Shown: positions 15,186 to 24,855 of the stretch, in pieces | Position numbering within the stretch: position 1 is the first letter of the stretch | How the letters are laid out: the number at the start of each line of letters is the position of its first letter | Assembly (NCBI GenBank): GCA_009782875.1 | Contig: WRIE01000013.1 | Coordinates: 1-54,113, forward strand | Reading direction: 5' to 3' | Length of the DNA stretch: 54,113 nt | From: Eubacteriaceae bacterium | GTDB taxonomy: Bacteria > Bacillota > Clostridia > Eubacteriales > Anaerofustaceae | Notes under the pieces: model-generated | The model's input: the letters and a program-made list of their open reading frames with translations, nothing else | What the model was told of the DNA's origin: nothing | Databases searched by the model: none | Position numbers and translations under genes: made by a program

Positions 15186-18100
15186 ATGTTTTGCCACTTG
15201 CATGTCCACACAAACTATTCGCTCCTTGACGGTTTTTCCAGCATACCAAGCCTTGTTGGCAGAGTTAAAGAGCTTGGCATGGAAGCAGTCGCCATCACAG
15301 ACCATGGCGTGATGTTTGGAGTCATCGATTTCTATAAAGAATGCGTAGCCAACGGGATAAAACCGATACTTGGCAGCGAAGTCTATGTCGCTGAAAGAAG
15401 GATGCAAGACAAAGACTCAAAAGAGGACTGGTCCTACTACCATCTCGTGCTCCTAGCCGAGAATGACATAGGCTACCATAACTTGGTGAAAATCGTGTCC
15501 CAAGGCTATGTGGAAGGGTTTTATAGAAAGCCCAGGGTCGATGAGGCTTTGCTTCGAGAACACTCAAAAGGCATTATAGCCCTCACAGGCTGCATTGGGG
15601 GCAAGATTCCCCAAAGGCTCCTTGTGGGCAGGGAGGAAGAAGCCAGGGAAGAGCTGTTGCTCCTTGCCGATATTTTTGGCAAAGACAACCTCTTTGTCGA
15701 GCTCCAGGACCACCAGATGGATGAAGAGCGCAGGGTAATGCCGCAATTGGCAAGTTTGGCGGCCCAAGAAGGCATTGGCCTGGTAGTCACCAACGATTCG
15801 CATTATACCATGCAATCAGACGCCGCCGCCCATGAAGTGCTTTTGTGTGTGCAGACAGCCACAAACCTTGATGACCCGAAGCGGATGGCTTTCAACAATG
15901 ACTCTTACTATGTCAAAACAGAAGAGGAGATGAGGGCGCTATTTCCACATATTCCAGATGCGGTAGAAAACACAAACCTGATTGCAACAAGGTGCAATGT
16001 GGAAATTGAGTTCCACAACTACCATTTGCCAAAGTACGCCGCCCCTGAGGGCAAAGACAAAGGGGAGCTGCTTGCCCAGTTGTGCAAGGAGGGCCTTCTA
16101 AGCAAGTATGGGGCCAGCACCCCCGCCCTCGAGGAGAGGTTGGCATATGAGCTCGGAGTCATAGACAGCATGGGCTTCAACGACTACTTCTTGATCGTAT
16201 GGGACTTTATAAAATACGCCAAAGACAATGGCATCCCTGTAGGGCCTGGCAGGGGAAGCGCAGTTGGCAGCCTCGCTTCATACTGCCTTGGGATAACTGA
16301 AGTGGACCCGATTGCGTACAACCTGATTTTTGAGCGCTTTTTGAACAGCCAGCGAGTGTCGATGCCTGATATTGACATCGACTTTTGCTACGAGAAACGC
16401 CAGCTTGTAATAGAGTACGTCATTAGCAAATATGGGGATTCAAACGTCTCCCAAATCATAACATTTGGAACATTTGGAGCGAAAAATGCAATTCGCGACG
16501 TTGGCAGAAGCTTGTGCATGAGCTATGCCGAGTGCGACAAAGTCGCCAAAGAAGTCCCCAACAAACCGGGGACCTCCATCGACAGCGCCATTGAGGAAAA
16601 CCCGGAGCTCAAGCGAATGATCGAGGAAGACGAGCGGATAGCGCGCCTCATCGAGGTCAGCAAGGCGATCGAAGGCGCTCCCAGGCACGCCTCCACCCAC
16701 GCCGCAGGGGTTGTGATCACTGACGAGCCCACCAGCGAGTATGTGCCTTTGTACTTGAATGACGGCAATATCGCAACACAATTCTCGATGAACACCATCG
16801 AAGAGCTGGGCTTGCTGAAAGTGGACTTTTTAGGACTTAGGACATTGACGGTAATCGCAGACACTATCGAAAATGTTAAACGGTCCCAAGGCATTGATGT
16901 CTGTGTCGACGCCACAAAAATCACTTTCAAAGACCCCAGTGTCTACGCTTTGATTTCAAGGGGGGACACTTTAGGCGTATTCCAGCTTGAGGGCTCTGGG
17001 ATGCGCGGGTTCATGCAGAATTTGAAGCCTGACACTTTTGAGGACATAATAGCAGGCATTGCGCTTTACCGGCCAGGCCCGATGCAATATATCTCGGATT
17101 ATATAGCAAATAAAAACGACCCTTCAAAGATAAGGTACTTGGACAACAAGCTTGCGCCGATATTGGATGTGACTTACGGATGCATGATCTACCAAGAGCA
17201 GGTCATGCAGCTGGTCCGGGACTTGGCAGGCTTTTCCATGGGCGACAGCGACAATGTCAGGCGGGCGATGAGCAAGAAAAAAGAAGCTGAAATGGTCAAG
17301 GAGCGCCAAAGATTTGTTTATGGCGATGAATCCACAGGGGTCATAGGGGCGATCGCCAACGGCGTCAGCGAACAAGCCGCCAATATGATCTACGACCAGA
17401 TGATGGATTTCGCAAGCTACGCCTTCAACAAGTCCCATGCAGCTGCATATGCAGTCATCTCATACCAGACAGCCTATTTGAAAGCATACTACCCCGTTGA
17501 GTTTATGGCTGCCCTCCTCACAAGCATCATAGGGGACGACACAAAAGTCAGCAAATACGTGGGGCACTTGAGGGAAAAGGGTATAAAACTCTTAAGCCCG
17601 GATATCAACGAGTCCTACCAAAGCTTCACAGTTGCTGGCGGCATGGTCCGCTATGGGCTATTGGCAGTGAAAGGCCTTGGGGAAAACGCGGTCGAAGAGA
17701 TTTTGGCTGCCAGGGAAAAAGGCGGCTCCTTCACAAGCTTTTCAGATTTCACCCAACGGCTTCCTTTTGCGTCTTTGAACAAACGAGGCGTTGAAGGCCT
17801 TGTGAAGAGTGGCGCTTTTGATTCGCTTGGCTATGCCAGGCGGGCGCTTATGGTCTCTTTCGGGGCTATAATCGATTCTGAAATGAAGAAGCGCAAGCAA
17901 AACCTTGAAGGGCAACTCAGCTTTTTTGACATGCTAGGCGCCGAGGACGGGCAACCAATCCAAGCAGGCGGATCAAATGAGCCAAGCCCTTTGCCAGAGT
18001 ATCCGCTGGAGGAGTTGCTGTTCTTCGAGAAAGAAGCCCTCGGTTTGTACATCTCAGGGCATCCGCTGCAAAAATACGAGGAAACGCTTTCACAATGCCT

Positions 18101-18821
18101 GGCATCCATAGAATTGAATCCAGGGGATGAGGATAGGGAGCTTGTGGACGGGCAAAACGCGATTGTGGGCGGAGTAGTCATAGCGGCAAAACAAGTGAGC
18201 ACAAAATCCAGCCAGATAATGGCGTTCCTGTCCATGGAAGACATGCTGGGGGCATTTGAGGTAGTAGTCTTCCCGGCATTGTATGAAAAATCCATCACGC
18301 TGCTTAAAAAAGACATTCCCTTGGTTGTGTACGGCAAGATATCTATCAAGGACGAGACTGCTTCTATTGTCGCCTCCAGCATAGCCAGCTTAGACGACCA
18401 GCCAGCTGCCGCGAAACTTTTGAAATCAGCCAAAGCCAAACAAGCTGCCACACCCATGGAAAACAAGGCTAGAAGCCAAACAAAAGGGGACAACGCAAAA
18501 AAAGGGGCGCCCCGCCCGCCAAAAGAGGCTAATAATGAAAAACCGGTTTCAGAAGCGGCAAATGCCGGGAAACTAGAGCCCGCTTACGCAGTAATAGAAA
18601 TCAACAAGCCTACTGTCGGCATGCTTAACGAAATACGTGCCATAATTTCATCATCCCCAGGCCATGTCAGGGTTGTCTTGCATGATATCTATACCGGCAA
18701 GAAGTTTATTGCAGGTGAATCATTTGGGATTGACGCTGGAAGCCAAGCAATGTCGCAATTGCAGCAAACAGTCGGCAAAGAGGCGGTGAGGCTTGTGGAC
18801 GCTGCAGGTAAAGCCATGTGA
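15186..18821 (+). CDS. dnaE: DNA polymerase III alpha subunit DnaE
   Basis: 1211 residues. N-terminal PHP domain opens FCHLHVHTNYSLLDG. The catalytic palm carries MPDIDIDFCYEKR near residue 395, with the Asp pair of the polymerase active site. The helix-hairpin-helix and OB-fold regions follow, the OB fold at about 990-1080. A low-complexity Lys/Ala/Pro linker (about 1085-1130) precedes a final small alpha/beta domain. The Shine-Dalgarno GGAGG lies inside the end of the preceding gene. It is the DnaE-type replicative or lesion-bypass polymerase; Clostridia usually also have PolC, which is not in this window. Confidence 0.96.
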   Translation: MFCHLHVHTNYSLLDGFSSIPSLVGRVKELGMEAVAITDHGVMFGVIDFYKECVANGIKPILGSEVYVAERRMQDKDSKEDWSYYHLVLLAENDIGYHNLVKIVSQGYVEGFYRKPRVDEALLREHSKGIIALTGCIGGKIPQRLLVGREEEAREELLLLADIFGKDNLFVELQDHQMDEERRVMPQLASLAAQEGIGLVVTNDSHYTMQSDAAAHEVLLCVQTATNLDDPKRMAFNNDSYYVKTEEEMRALFPHIPDAVENTNLIATRCNVEIEFHNYHLPKYAAPEGKDKGELLAQLCKEGLLSKYGASTPALEERLAYELGVIDSMGFNDYFLIVWDFIKYAKDNGIPVGPGRGSAVGSLASYCLGITEVDPIAYNLIFERFLNSQRVSMPDIDIDFCYEKRQLVIEYVISKYGDSNVSQIITFGTFGAKNAIRDVGRSLCMSYAECDKVAKEVPNKPGTSIDSAIEENPELKRMIEEDERIARLIEVSKAIEGAPRHASTHAAGVVITDEPTSEYVPLYLNDGNIATQFSMNTIEELGLLKVDFLGLRTLTVIADTIENVKRSQGIDVCVDATKITFKDPSVYALISRGDTLGVFQLEGSGMRGFMQNLKPDTFEDIIAGIALYRPGPMQYISDYIANKNDPSKIRYLDNKLAPILDVTYGCMIYQEQVMQLVRDLAGFSMGDSDNVRRAMSKKKEAEMVKERQRFVYGDESTGVIGAIANGVSEQAANMIYDQMMDFASYAFNKSHAAAYAVISYQTAYLKAYYPVEFMAALLTSIIGDDTKVSKYVGHLREKGIKLLSPDINESYQSFTVAGGMVRYGLLAVKGLGENAVEEILAAREKGGSFTSFSDFTQRLPFASLNKRGVEGLVKSGAFDSLGYARRALMVSFGAIIDSEMKKRKQNLEGQLSFFDMLGAEDGQPIQAGGSNEPSPLPEYPLEELLFFEKEALGLYISGHPLQKYEETLSQCLASIELNPGDEDRELVDGQNAIVGGVVIAAKQVSTKSSQIMAFLSMEDMLGAFEVVVFPALYEKSITLLKKDIPLVVYGKISIKDETASIVASSIASLDDQPAAAKLLKSAKAKQAATPMENKARSQTKGDNAKKGAPRPPKEANNEKPVSEAANAGKLEPAYAVIEINKPTVGMLNEIRAIISSSPGHVRVVLHDIYTGKKFIAGESFGIDAGSQAMSQLQQTVGKEAVRLVDAAGKAM

Positions 18822-18963
18822 TGTGAAATCATATCACATAATTGTACCTTTTCTACATTTTTTAAACAAACAGTTTAACAATTTGCTCCATTGTGGTAAT
18901 ATGTCATTAATTGCATTAATTTATCAGTTGCTTAAAAAAAGCGTGACCTATGGTGGAGATTTG

Positions 18964-19518
18964 ATGGCAGAAAAATACCTTACTATCAAAATACTTGGAA
19001 ACGATTACAGAGTGGTCTCCGGAGATGACGGCGATATGGTAGCCTCAATTGCCGGATATGTCGATAGCATGATCAAACGGACAAAAGAATTAAACCCGAC
19101 AATTACCAATTCCGGGGCAGCAGTTTTGACATCGCTGAATATTTGCGAAGAGATGTTTAAACTAAAGGAAGAGATTGAAGTTTACAGAGAACGCGACGAG
19201 GAGTACAATGCGCTTTTAGGTTACAAAGACAAGCTTGTGAGCGCGTTGAGCGAGCTGCGTGAAAACAGCGCAAAACGCAATGCGCTGCAAAGGAGCAATG
19301 AGCGTATAAAAGGCGAAAATACAAACCTGTCAGAGGAGCTTGCAAAGTCGAAAAGCCAGATAGGCAAACTCGAATCCGAATTGGAGAAGTTGCGCCAAGA
19401 CGCCATTGAGATGCAAGACAAGCTCCTTGAAAACCAAATTGAGCTAGTCAGGGCGAGAAAGAACATCCTGGATATGGGCGAGCCCTCTAAAGCTATGGCG
19501 CCTAAGCAAACTTCATAG
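18964..19518 (+). CDS. zapA: Cell division protein ZapA with long coiled coil
   Basis: 184 residues from ATG 18964 (MAEKYLTIKILGNDYRVVSG), chosen over a 57-codon upstream extension because GGTGGAG precedes it. Residues 1-90 match ZapA: the beta-hairpin LTIKILGNDYRV, then DMVASIAGYVDSMIK. Residues about 85-170 form an unbroken heptad-rich coiled coil, longer than in ordinary ZapA of about 90-110 residues but common in Clostridia. ZapA crosslinks FtsZ filaments at the division ring. An intrinsic terminator follows. Confidence 0.88.
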   Translation: MAEKYLTIKILGNDYRVVSGDDGDMVASIAGYVDSMIKRTKELNPTITNSGAAVLTSLNICEEMFKLKEEIEVYRERDEEYNALLGYKDKLVSALSELRENSAKRNALQRSNERIKGENTNLSEELAKSKSQIGKLESELEKLRQDAIEMQDKLLENQIELVRARKNILDMGEPSKAMAPKQTS

Positions 19519-19550
19519 AATCCCATGTCAAATAACGAAACCAGAAAAAA

Positions 19551-19603
19551 AAATCTCCAATTAGGCATCAATCAATACGTCCTTTAGCCAATGGAGATTT
19601 TTT
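19551..19603. terminator. Intrinsic terminator after zapA
   Basis: AAATCTCCA (19551-19559) pairs with TGGAGATTT (19592-19600), preceded by a run of A and followed by a run of T. It could therefore work in both directions and also serve the convergent gene ending at 19802. Confidence 0.72.
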
Positions 19604-19801
19604 ATTGCAACAGTGCTGCAGCATAGTTTTAGGATCGCTATAGGTCTTCACCATCTCTTTCTATGGCTATTTCCCATCGAAGAAGCTGGCGCGCTTAAAA
19701 ATTAAGCTGCTAATCAACATTGGGATTGAGAATTTGAATCTACAACTTGGCAAAATATCGAGCCGTGTATTTTTAGCGCCTGTTTAGCATTCTGCCTGCT
19801 T

Positions 19802-22015
19802 CTAGGTTTTCTTTGCCAAGAATACTGTCCCAGTGTTTTTTATCCATAACTTTATTTTGATTTTCAAAACTTTCAAGTGAATCCTAATCGCCGCGCGGTT
19901 ATCGCCCATGCAATGGAGCGCAAATGCAACATCTCCATATGATAAGGCAGTGTCCGGGTGCACTTCTCCAAATGCCTTTATTTTAATTTCCAATGCCTTT
20001 TTATGCATGCTGAGCATGGTGTGATGGTCGCCTGTGTGATAGGATGCAGAGCCAACGTTCGCATAGGATGAGGCTGTATCTAGGTGCTCTTCGCCCAATG
20101 CCTTTATGCGGATATCCAATGCCATTTGGTGCATTTCAAGCGCAGTGTAATAGTCTCCCTTGCGAAGGTGTGCAGAGCCTAGGTTTCCATAGGATATGGC
20201 TGTATCCGGATGCCCTTCTCCCACCGCCTTTGTTTTGATTTCCAAAGCCTTCTTGTGCATTTCAAGCGCCCTGTCATAGTCTCCCTTGTGAAAGTATGCG
20301 GAACCTATATTGTTGTAGGACACGGCAGTGTCTGGATGGCCTTCGCCAAATGCCGCTAAAAGAATATGTAAAGACTTTTGGTGCATTTCAAGCGCCCTGT
20401 CGTAATCTCCCTTGCCAGAGTATGCGGAGCCAATATTGCTATAGGTTACGGCAGTGTCTGGATGGCCTTCGCCAAATGCGGCAAAAAAAATATCCAAGGA
20501 CTTTTGGTGCATTTCAAGCGCCCTGTCGTAATCTCCCTTGCCAGAGTATGCGGAGCCTATGTTGCCGTATGACGCTGCAGTGTCTGGATGGCCTTCGCCA
20601 AATTCGGCTTTAAAAATATCCAGAGACTTTTGGTGCATTTCAAGCGCCCTGTCAAAGTCTCCCTTGCCGGAGTATGCAGAGCCTATGTTGTTGTAGGATG
20701 CGGCAGTATCCGGATGCTCTTCGCCCAATGCCTTTGCTTTGATTTCCGATGCCTTTTGAAGCATGCGAAGAGCTCTGTCATAATCTCCCTTTTGAAAGTA
20801 TGCAGCCCCTATATCGCTGTAGGATGCGGCAGTATCCAAATGCTCTTCACCCAACTCCTCTATTTTTGTTTCCAAATCCTTTTGGCGCATTTCAATCATG
20901 GTGTCATAGTCTTCATTGTATCCAGAGCCTACGCCACTGTACGTCCCAACAGAATCGCTTACCTTGGAAAGCGCGGTTTCGCCTGAGAGGATATGGGCAA
21001 GCTTCTCTGTTTGTCCGCGGATTTCGCCATTCATCTGATCTGCTGGCATCCACCCGGTTTGCGCTCCACCCGAATATTGGCAAGCCTCTATGCTTTGGAT
21101 TCCAGACTCATCCATTGATCCAACATAAAATGCAGGAACAACATCATTATTCTGTATGAGGCAGCCCGCAGCTAGCTGCAATACCCCATCATAGGCTTCA
21201 ATCCCGCCCATATGCCCGTCCCCGCAAAGGTACAGGCTTATGTTGTTCTCCAAAAAAATAGCCCGCAAGCGCGCCTGGTCCGCGCGCCTAAGAGCATCGA
21301 GGCGGTGGTGGCCAAGAGCAATGCCAGGAAGCAGAGTATTTATGCCATCGAGAGCTTGGCTAAAGTGCTTATGCCCTACAACAAGATTTCCGTGGTCTCT
21401 GCCTAAGCCTCCAGCTATAGCAGTGTTCAAATAGGCGATGTTATACAAGCCTTCATACTCGCGCACAAAGTGGAGTTGCCTGAACAACACATCGCCAGTC
21501 CAGACAGTGTTTTGTAGATTGTCTGACACAAGCTTGAAAAAACTAAACCTGTTAGCCAAATAATCTATACTAGCAACTTTTTTTGGATATTCGAATTCGC
21601 CGTTGTGGAGAATCTCGCCTGCAAAACTGCCATTATACTGTTTTAGAATTAGCTTGATTGTCTTTTTAGCCTTGTCGTTTAGGTCCATGAAGCTTTCTTT
21701 AGTTTTTCCTGCAGCTGCCCATACGGCAGTGTCCCATCTGTCAAGATCATGGTTTCCCGGCACGATGTGGATATTGTTTAGGCCAACTCCTGCCAAACTT
21801 GCAATCTCAACTAGCTGGTCAGCTGCAGACTGCGCATCAGCTTCTGCAGTGTCCCGCCTCCGGTTTGATGCGAAACGGAAGTCGCCAGTGTAGAAAACAT
21901 GATCCACAGAAATATTTTTTTCGATATACGTTTTTAGGTCTTTTATGAGATTCGATGTATTATAACTAACCTGCTTTGAACTGATATTAAAGTCGGACAA
22001 ATGCAGCCATTTCAA
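19802..22015 (-). CDS. Calcineurin-like phosphoesterase fused to a tetratricopeptide (kinesin light chain-type) array
   Basis: About 737 residues from TTG 22015 (LKWLHLSDF), preferred over ATG 22105 because GGGGTGAT precedes it and LKWLHLSD is the family's usual N terminus. The phosphoesterase half (1 to about 300) keeps GD (YTGDFRF), GNHD (near residue 87) and GHKH plus GDGH histidines. The first motif reads D-F-N where D-x-H is normal, so one metal ligand is altered. The second half has eight repeats of 42 residues (G-E-x-H-x-D-T-A-x-S-Y..G-D-Y-D-R-A-L-E-M). No signal peptide or membrane segment. It is the only - strand gene in this stretch and has no operon partner. Role unknown; such fusions suggest signalling or conflict functions. 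Confidence 0.82.
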   Translation of the reverse strand: MKWLHLSDFNISSKQVSYNTSNLIKDLKTYIEKNISVDHVFYTGDFRFASNRRRDTAEADAQSAADQLVEIASLAGVGLNNIHIVPGNHDLDRWDTAVWAAAGKTKESFMDLNDKAKKTIKLILKQYNGSFAGEILHNGEFEYPKKVASIDYLANRFSFFKLVSDNLQNTVWTGDVLFRQLHFVREYEGLYNIAYLNTAIAGGLGRDHGNLVVGHKHFSQALDGINTLLPGIALGHHRLDALRRADQARLRAIFLENNISLYLCGDGHMGGIEAYDGVLQLAAGCLIQNNDVVPAFYVGSMDESGIQSIEACQYSGGAQTGWMPADQMNGEIRGQTEKLAHILSGETALSKVSDSVGTYSGVGSGYNEDYDTMIEMRQKDLETKIEELGEEHLDTAASYSDIGAAYFQKGDYDRALRMLQKASEIKAKALGEEHPDTAASYNNIGSAYSGKGDFDRALEMHQKSLDIFKAEFGEGHPDTAASYGNIGSAYSGKGDYDRALEMHQKSLDIFFAAFGEGHPDTAVTYSNIGSAYSGKGDYDRALEMHQKSLHILLAAFGEGHPDTAVSYNNIGSAYFHKGDYDRALEMHKKALEIKTKAVGEGHPDTAISYGNLGSAHLRKGDYYTALEMHQMALDIRIKALGEEHLDTASSYANVGSASYHTGDHHTMLSMHKKALEIKIKAFGEVHPDTALSYGDVAFALHCMGDNRAAIRIHLKVLKIKIKLWIKNTGTVFLAKKT
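19880..20910. repeat. 126-bp tandem repeats encoding the TPR array
   Basis: Eight units of 126 bp within the coding sequence; edges are approximate. Central units (about 20260-20700) share long identical stretches, such as the segment encoding YDRALEMHQKSL. The near-identity at DNA level indicates recent expansion or gene conversion. Confidence 0.8.
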
Positions 22016-22584
22016 TATGATCACCCCAACCGTTTTATAGCTTCGCCTTTCTTGATCGGTATAATTACTATTTTTACATCCAATATAGCATGTTATGCAA
22101 GACATCCTGACAATATATGAAGCGGCTATTTTCCAGTGCGCCTTTTGCCCGGCACGCCGCTTGTTTTTACTTTAGGAAACGGCGTATCAACCATCCCTTG
22201 TCCACATCATATTCCCAAGTTCAGAGGATCTTTAAAATGGATATATAACACACAAATCCAAGCGCCATAAGCAGCACTATGCCTAGCCTGGGTTTAGCAA
22301 TCGCCACCATCCCTTTTAGCCGTTTCGCTCTCGCAATCCTTAAAGGATTCAGCAGGCTGTTATCACCGGAAGGGGCTGAATGTGCGGACTAATTGCTTTC
22401 ACGCACATCATATTGCAGTTGCGCTTGCAGCGCTATGCGTGTCAATGCGTGCCAATGAACATCCTAGTCTCCCATATCGATTATGCATTGCTAAATATAA
22501 ACCGCTAGTTTAAGCGATAAATTGCTTGATTCACTCCAAAAACATGTATAATAAAATCATATTATACATATTGGAGAGCTAGCT
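22016..22584. other. Spacer upstream of an insertion sequence
   Basis: No full gene seen. On the - strand about 22221-22355 encodes a short hydrophobic tail (LGIVLLMALGFVCYISILKI then a stop). It could be a membrane-protein remnant or a very small gene, but lacks a clear start. The left end of the following insertion sequence lies somewhere in 22480-22560; I could not define its terminal inverted repeat. Confidence 0.4.
22544..22569. repeat. Inverted repeat over the transposase promoter
   Basis: ATGTATAAT (22544-22552) and ATTATACAT (22561-22569) are perfect 9-base arms 8 bases apart. The left arm contains TATAAT, the probable -10 of the transposase. The repeat may be an operator, or an mRNA hairpin just before the Shine-Dalgarno TTGGAGAG that limits transposase expression. 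Confidence 0.45.
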
Positions 22585-24138
22585 ATGGCATCGCTTGTCT
22601 ACCTAAAGAATAAAGCGAACGGGACGACATATGTATACGAAAACATTTCAACGTGGAACAAAGAAAAGAAGCGTTGCGACACAAAGCGCAAACTGGTTGG
22701 CAAGCTGGATCCTGATAGCGGGAAGGTCGTGCCCTGCAATCCCCGGGGCAGGCCAAGGAAAGAAGGCACAGAAGCCCCCCATGCCAGTGTGATAGCCACA
22801 GGGCCAAGCCTGCTGCTTGGCCAAGCCTCAGAGAGCCTTGGCTTGCCGGCCATGCTCAAAGAGGCTTTTGGCAGCGAGCCAGCTTCCAAGATCCTCACTT
22901 GCGCATACTTCCTGGTGTGCGAGGGCAAGGCTCTTAGCCATGCCAGAGCATGGAGCGCCGCGAACGCTCACCCATATGGCGGGGTTTTGTCAAACCAGCG
23001 CATCAGCGAGCTGCTGTGCTGCATAACCAACGAAAGGCAGCTGCATTTTTTCTCTTTGTGGGCAAAGGCGCGTTGCGAAATCGAGCGCATGGTCCCCGGG
23101 ATCATAAATGTCTCCTGCCGCAGCGCTATAATCGAGCATGCGGGGTTTGGATACATCCGCGGCCATGAAAAAATGCCACAGGCAGACTTGCTGCTGCTGG
23201 TTGGCGGGCTGAGCGGCATGCCAATATTATATGAAGCGCTCGACTGCGCTGTCAAAGACGCGGGCGCGTTGGAGAATGCGCTTGAAGCAATCGCCTGGAT
23301 AGGGGCCATGAGCCCCCTTGTGATTTTGGACAGGGCTTTTTATAGCGAAAAGGCCCTGGACAGCCTTTGCTCGGAGCGCTTGAAGTTCATATTGGGAGCA
23401 TCTTTTGCAGCACAATGGCCAAACGAGCTTGTGGCAAAGGTTAGGGGCAGCATAGAGGGCTATTCCAATTTCCACAGCATCGGGGACTACAGCTTTTTTG
23501 CCGTTACTGACAATGCCAAATGGAAGGGTGGGCGCTGCTACAGCCATGTCTATTATGACAGCCAGCAGGCGGCAGCCGAGTATGCAGCTTTCCTCGTGCA
23601 GCTCGATATCTTGCGCGCGGAGCTTGAGGCCGGAGCCAGCGCCGGAGCCAAGGAAGAGTACAGCAAATACTTCGAGGTGAAAGACACGCCAAAACGCGGG
23701 CGGCGCGTCACTGTGCGCCAGGAAGAGGTAGAAGCTTTCAAAGAGAACAGGGCGGGCTTCTTTGTGGTTATATCGAATGCTATCAGGGACCCGGTCCAGG
23801 CTTTGAAGCTGTACAGGGAGAAAGATGTGGCCGCAGAAAACTTCGGCAACCTTGAAAATGGACTGGACATGGAAGGCTTGCGGGCGCCCAGCTGCGATGC
23901 TATGCCAGGCCTCCTGTTTATCCAGTTCATAGCCCAGATACTCTACTCCGCCCTAAGCGTGGCCATGGAGGAGTCAAAACTGGACGGGAAGTACACATTG
24001 CCAGAGTTGGTGGGGGAGCTGAAAACAATCAGCGAGGTCAAGCTGAGCGGCAAGAAAAAGCCGGTCAACACAAAACTGACGAAATCGCAACGCGAGATCC
24101 TGTCTGCTTTTGGGGTGAACCTGCAAGCTTATGTATAA
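22585..24138 (+). CDS. IS1634-like DDE transposase (possibly inactivated)
   Basis: 517 residues, full-length open frame with TTGGAGAG before ATG. The N-terminal region (VYLKNKANGTTYVYENISTW) and Lys/Arg-rich linker are typical of IS1634/IS4-like transposases. The second catalytic Asp is in LVILDRAFYSEK (about residue 252) and the C-terminal Y-x2-R-x3-E region reads LYREKDVAAENFGNL. At the first catalytic position, where relatives have Y-D-x-T-S or similar, this protein has IINVSCRSAI (about residue 176), so Asp appears replaced by Asn, a one-base change (GAT to AAT). It sits between two gene-poor spacers. Confidence 0.82.
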   Translation: MASLVYLKNKANGTTYVYENISTWNKEKKRCDTKRKLVGKLDPDSGKVVPCNPRGRPRKEGTEAPHASVIATGPSLLLGQASESLGLPAMLKEAFGSEPASKILTCAYFLVCEGKALSHARAWSAANAHPYGGVLSNQRISELLCCITNERQLHFFSLWAKARCEIERMVPGIINVSCRSAIIEHAGFGYIRGHEKMPQADLLLLVGGLSGMPILYEALDCAVKDAGALENALEAIAWIGAMSPLVILDRAFYSEKALDSLCSERLKFILGASFAAQWPNELVAKVRGSIEGYSNFHSIGDYSFFAVTDNAKWKGGRCYSHVYYDSQQAAAEYAAFLVQLDILRAELEAGASAGAKEEYSKYFEVKDTPKRGRRVTVRQEEVEAFKENRAGFFVVISNAIRDPVQALKLYREKDVAAENFGNLENGLDMEGLRAPSCDAMPGLLFIQFIAQILYSALSVAMEESKLDGKYTLPELVGELKTISEVKLSGKKKPVNTKLTKSQREILSAFGVNLQAYV

Positions 24139-24855
24139 TTAAGGCATAACTATAGGGGAACGCTAATATCTATTCCCAACAAGCAGCCAAAACCTTTCGT
24201 GTTGGATGTTGCTGCAAATCCCCAAGCAGCTGCATTGGCTTTAATTCCGGCTTTGAAAATCCAAGGTTGGCCGCGCGCTAACTGCTGTGCCAGGTTGGCA
24301 GCTGGCTAAATGGGCAGCCGGATTATATCTTGTTAGCCGCTGTCTTGCGCAGTTGAGCGCAGAGGTTTTTTGAATCGTATAAGACAAGCCTGCGCAAATA
24401 TATTGAAACAGCGAGCAAACACGCATGAACAGAGAAAAGCGGTTGCCCGCATCATCAAGGATAATGGAAAGCTTGCCCAAAAGGAAAGCCCGGAGGATTG
24501 TGCGCTTCCAGCCAACCTTCCAGTGGCGGGCAATGCGCATTTGCATAAAATCGCCGCTAAAGCAGGCAAGCAGCCTGGATAACGGGCCAATCAGCAAACA
24601 CAAATCCTGCATGTGGCATAGGGCAGAAAAGCACATGCAGGCCTGCCAATGGAGTGTAAGTAAACGCCTCTTGCAATATTCTGTTAAAACATCAAAAATC
24701 TTGGCAAAAAACCATGTCGAGGATCGTAGGACGCCAGCCGTTTGCACCGTCAAGAAGTAAGTGTTTCAAAGACGCATTTATTTCAACTGTTAAAAATAGC
24801 TTCATGTTATAATAAAACCAGAAAAAGCCCACTTGCATTGAGGTGGCAAATATAT
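24139..24855. other. Spacer after the insertion sequence; no recognisable gene
   Basis: A 170-codon - strand frame (24241-24753) overlaps + strand frames; neither has a family resemblance or a good start. Early bases probably hold the right end of the insertion sequence. The right end carries the tlyA promoter. Confidence 0.4.
24805..24813 (+). promoter_or_regulatory. Extended -10 promoter of the tlyA operon
   Basis: TGTTATAAT matches TG-N-TATAAT, 43 bp before the tlyA start. No strong -35 is seen. It would drive tlyA-nadK-argR-recN. Confidence 0.5.

Noticed and set aside
18820..18845. CRP-like site TGTGA-N7-TCACA just after dnaE
   Set aside because: Spacing is 7 rather than 6, the organism is not expected to use a Crp-cAMP circuit, and the site may simply be a weak hairpin.
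20296..20613. + strand open frames with repeated CRNLPCQSMRS-like segments
   Set aside because: They are mirror frames of the TPR-encoding repeats on the - strand.
19880..20910. CRISPR-like array of regular repeats
   Set aside because: The 126-bp period is coding and in frame, and unit differences are codon-wise; it is the TPR array.
24241..24753. 170-codon - strand open frame
   Set aside because: No family resemblance, no start signal, Cys/Leu-rich random composition, overlapping frames on the other strand.
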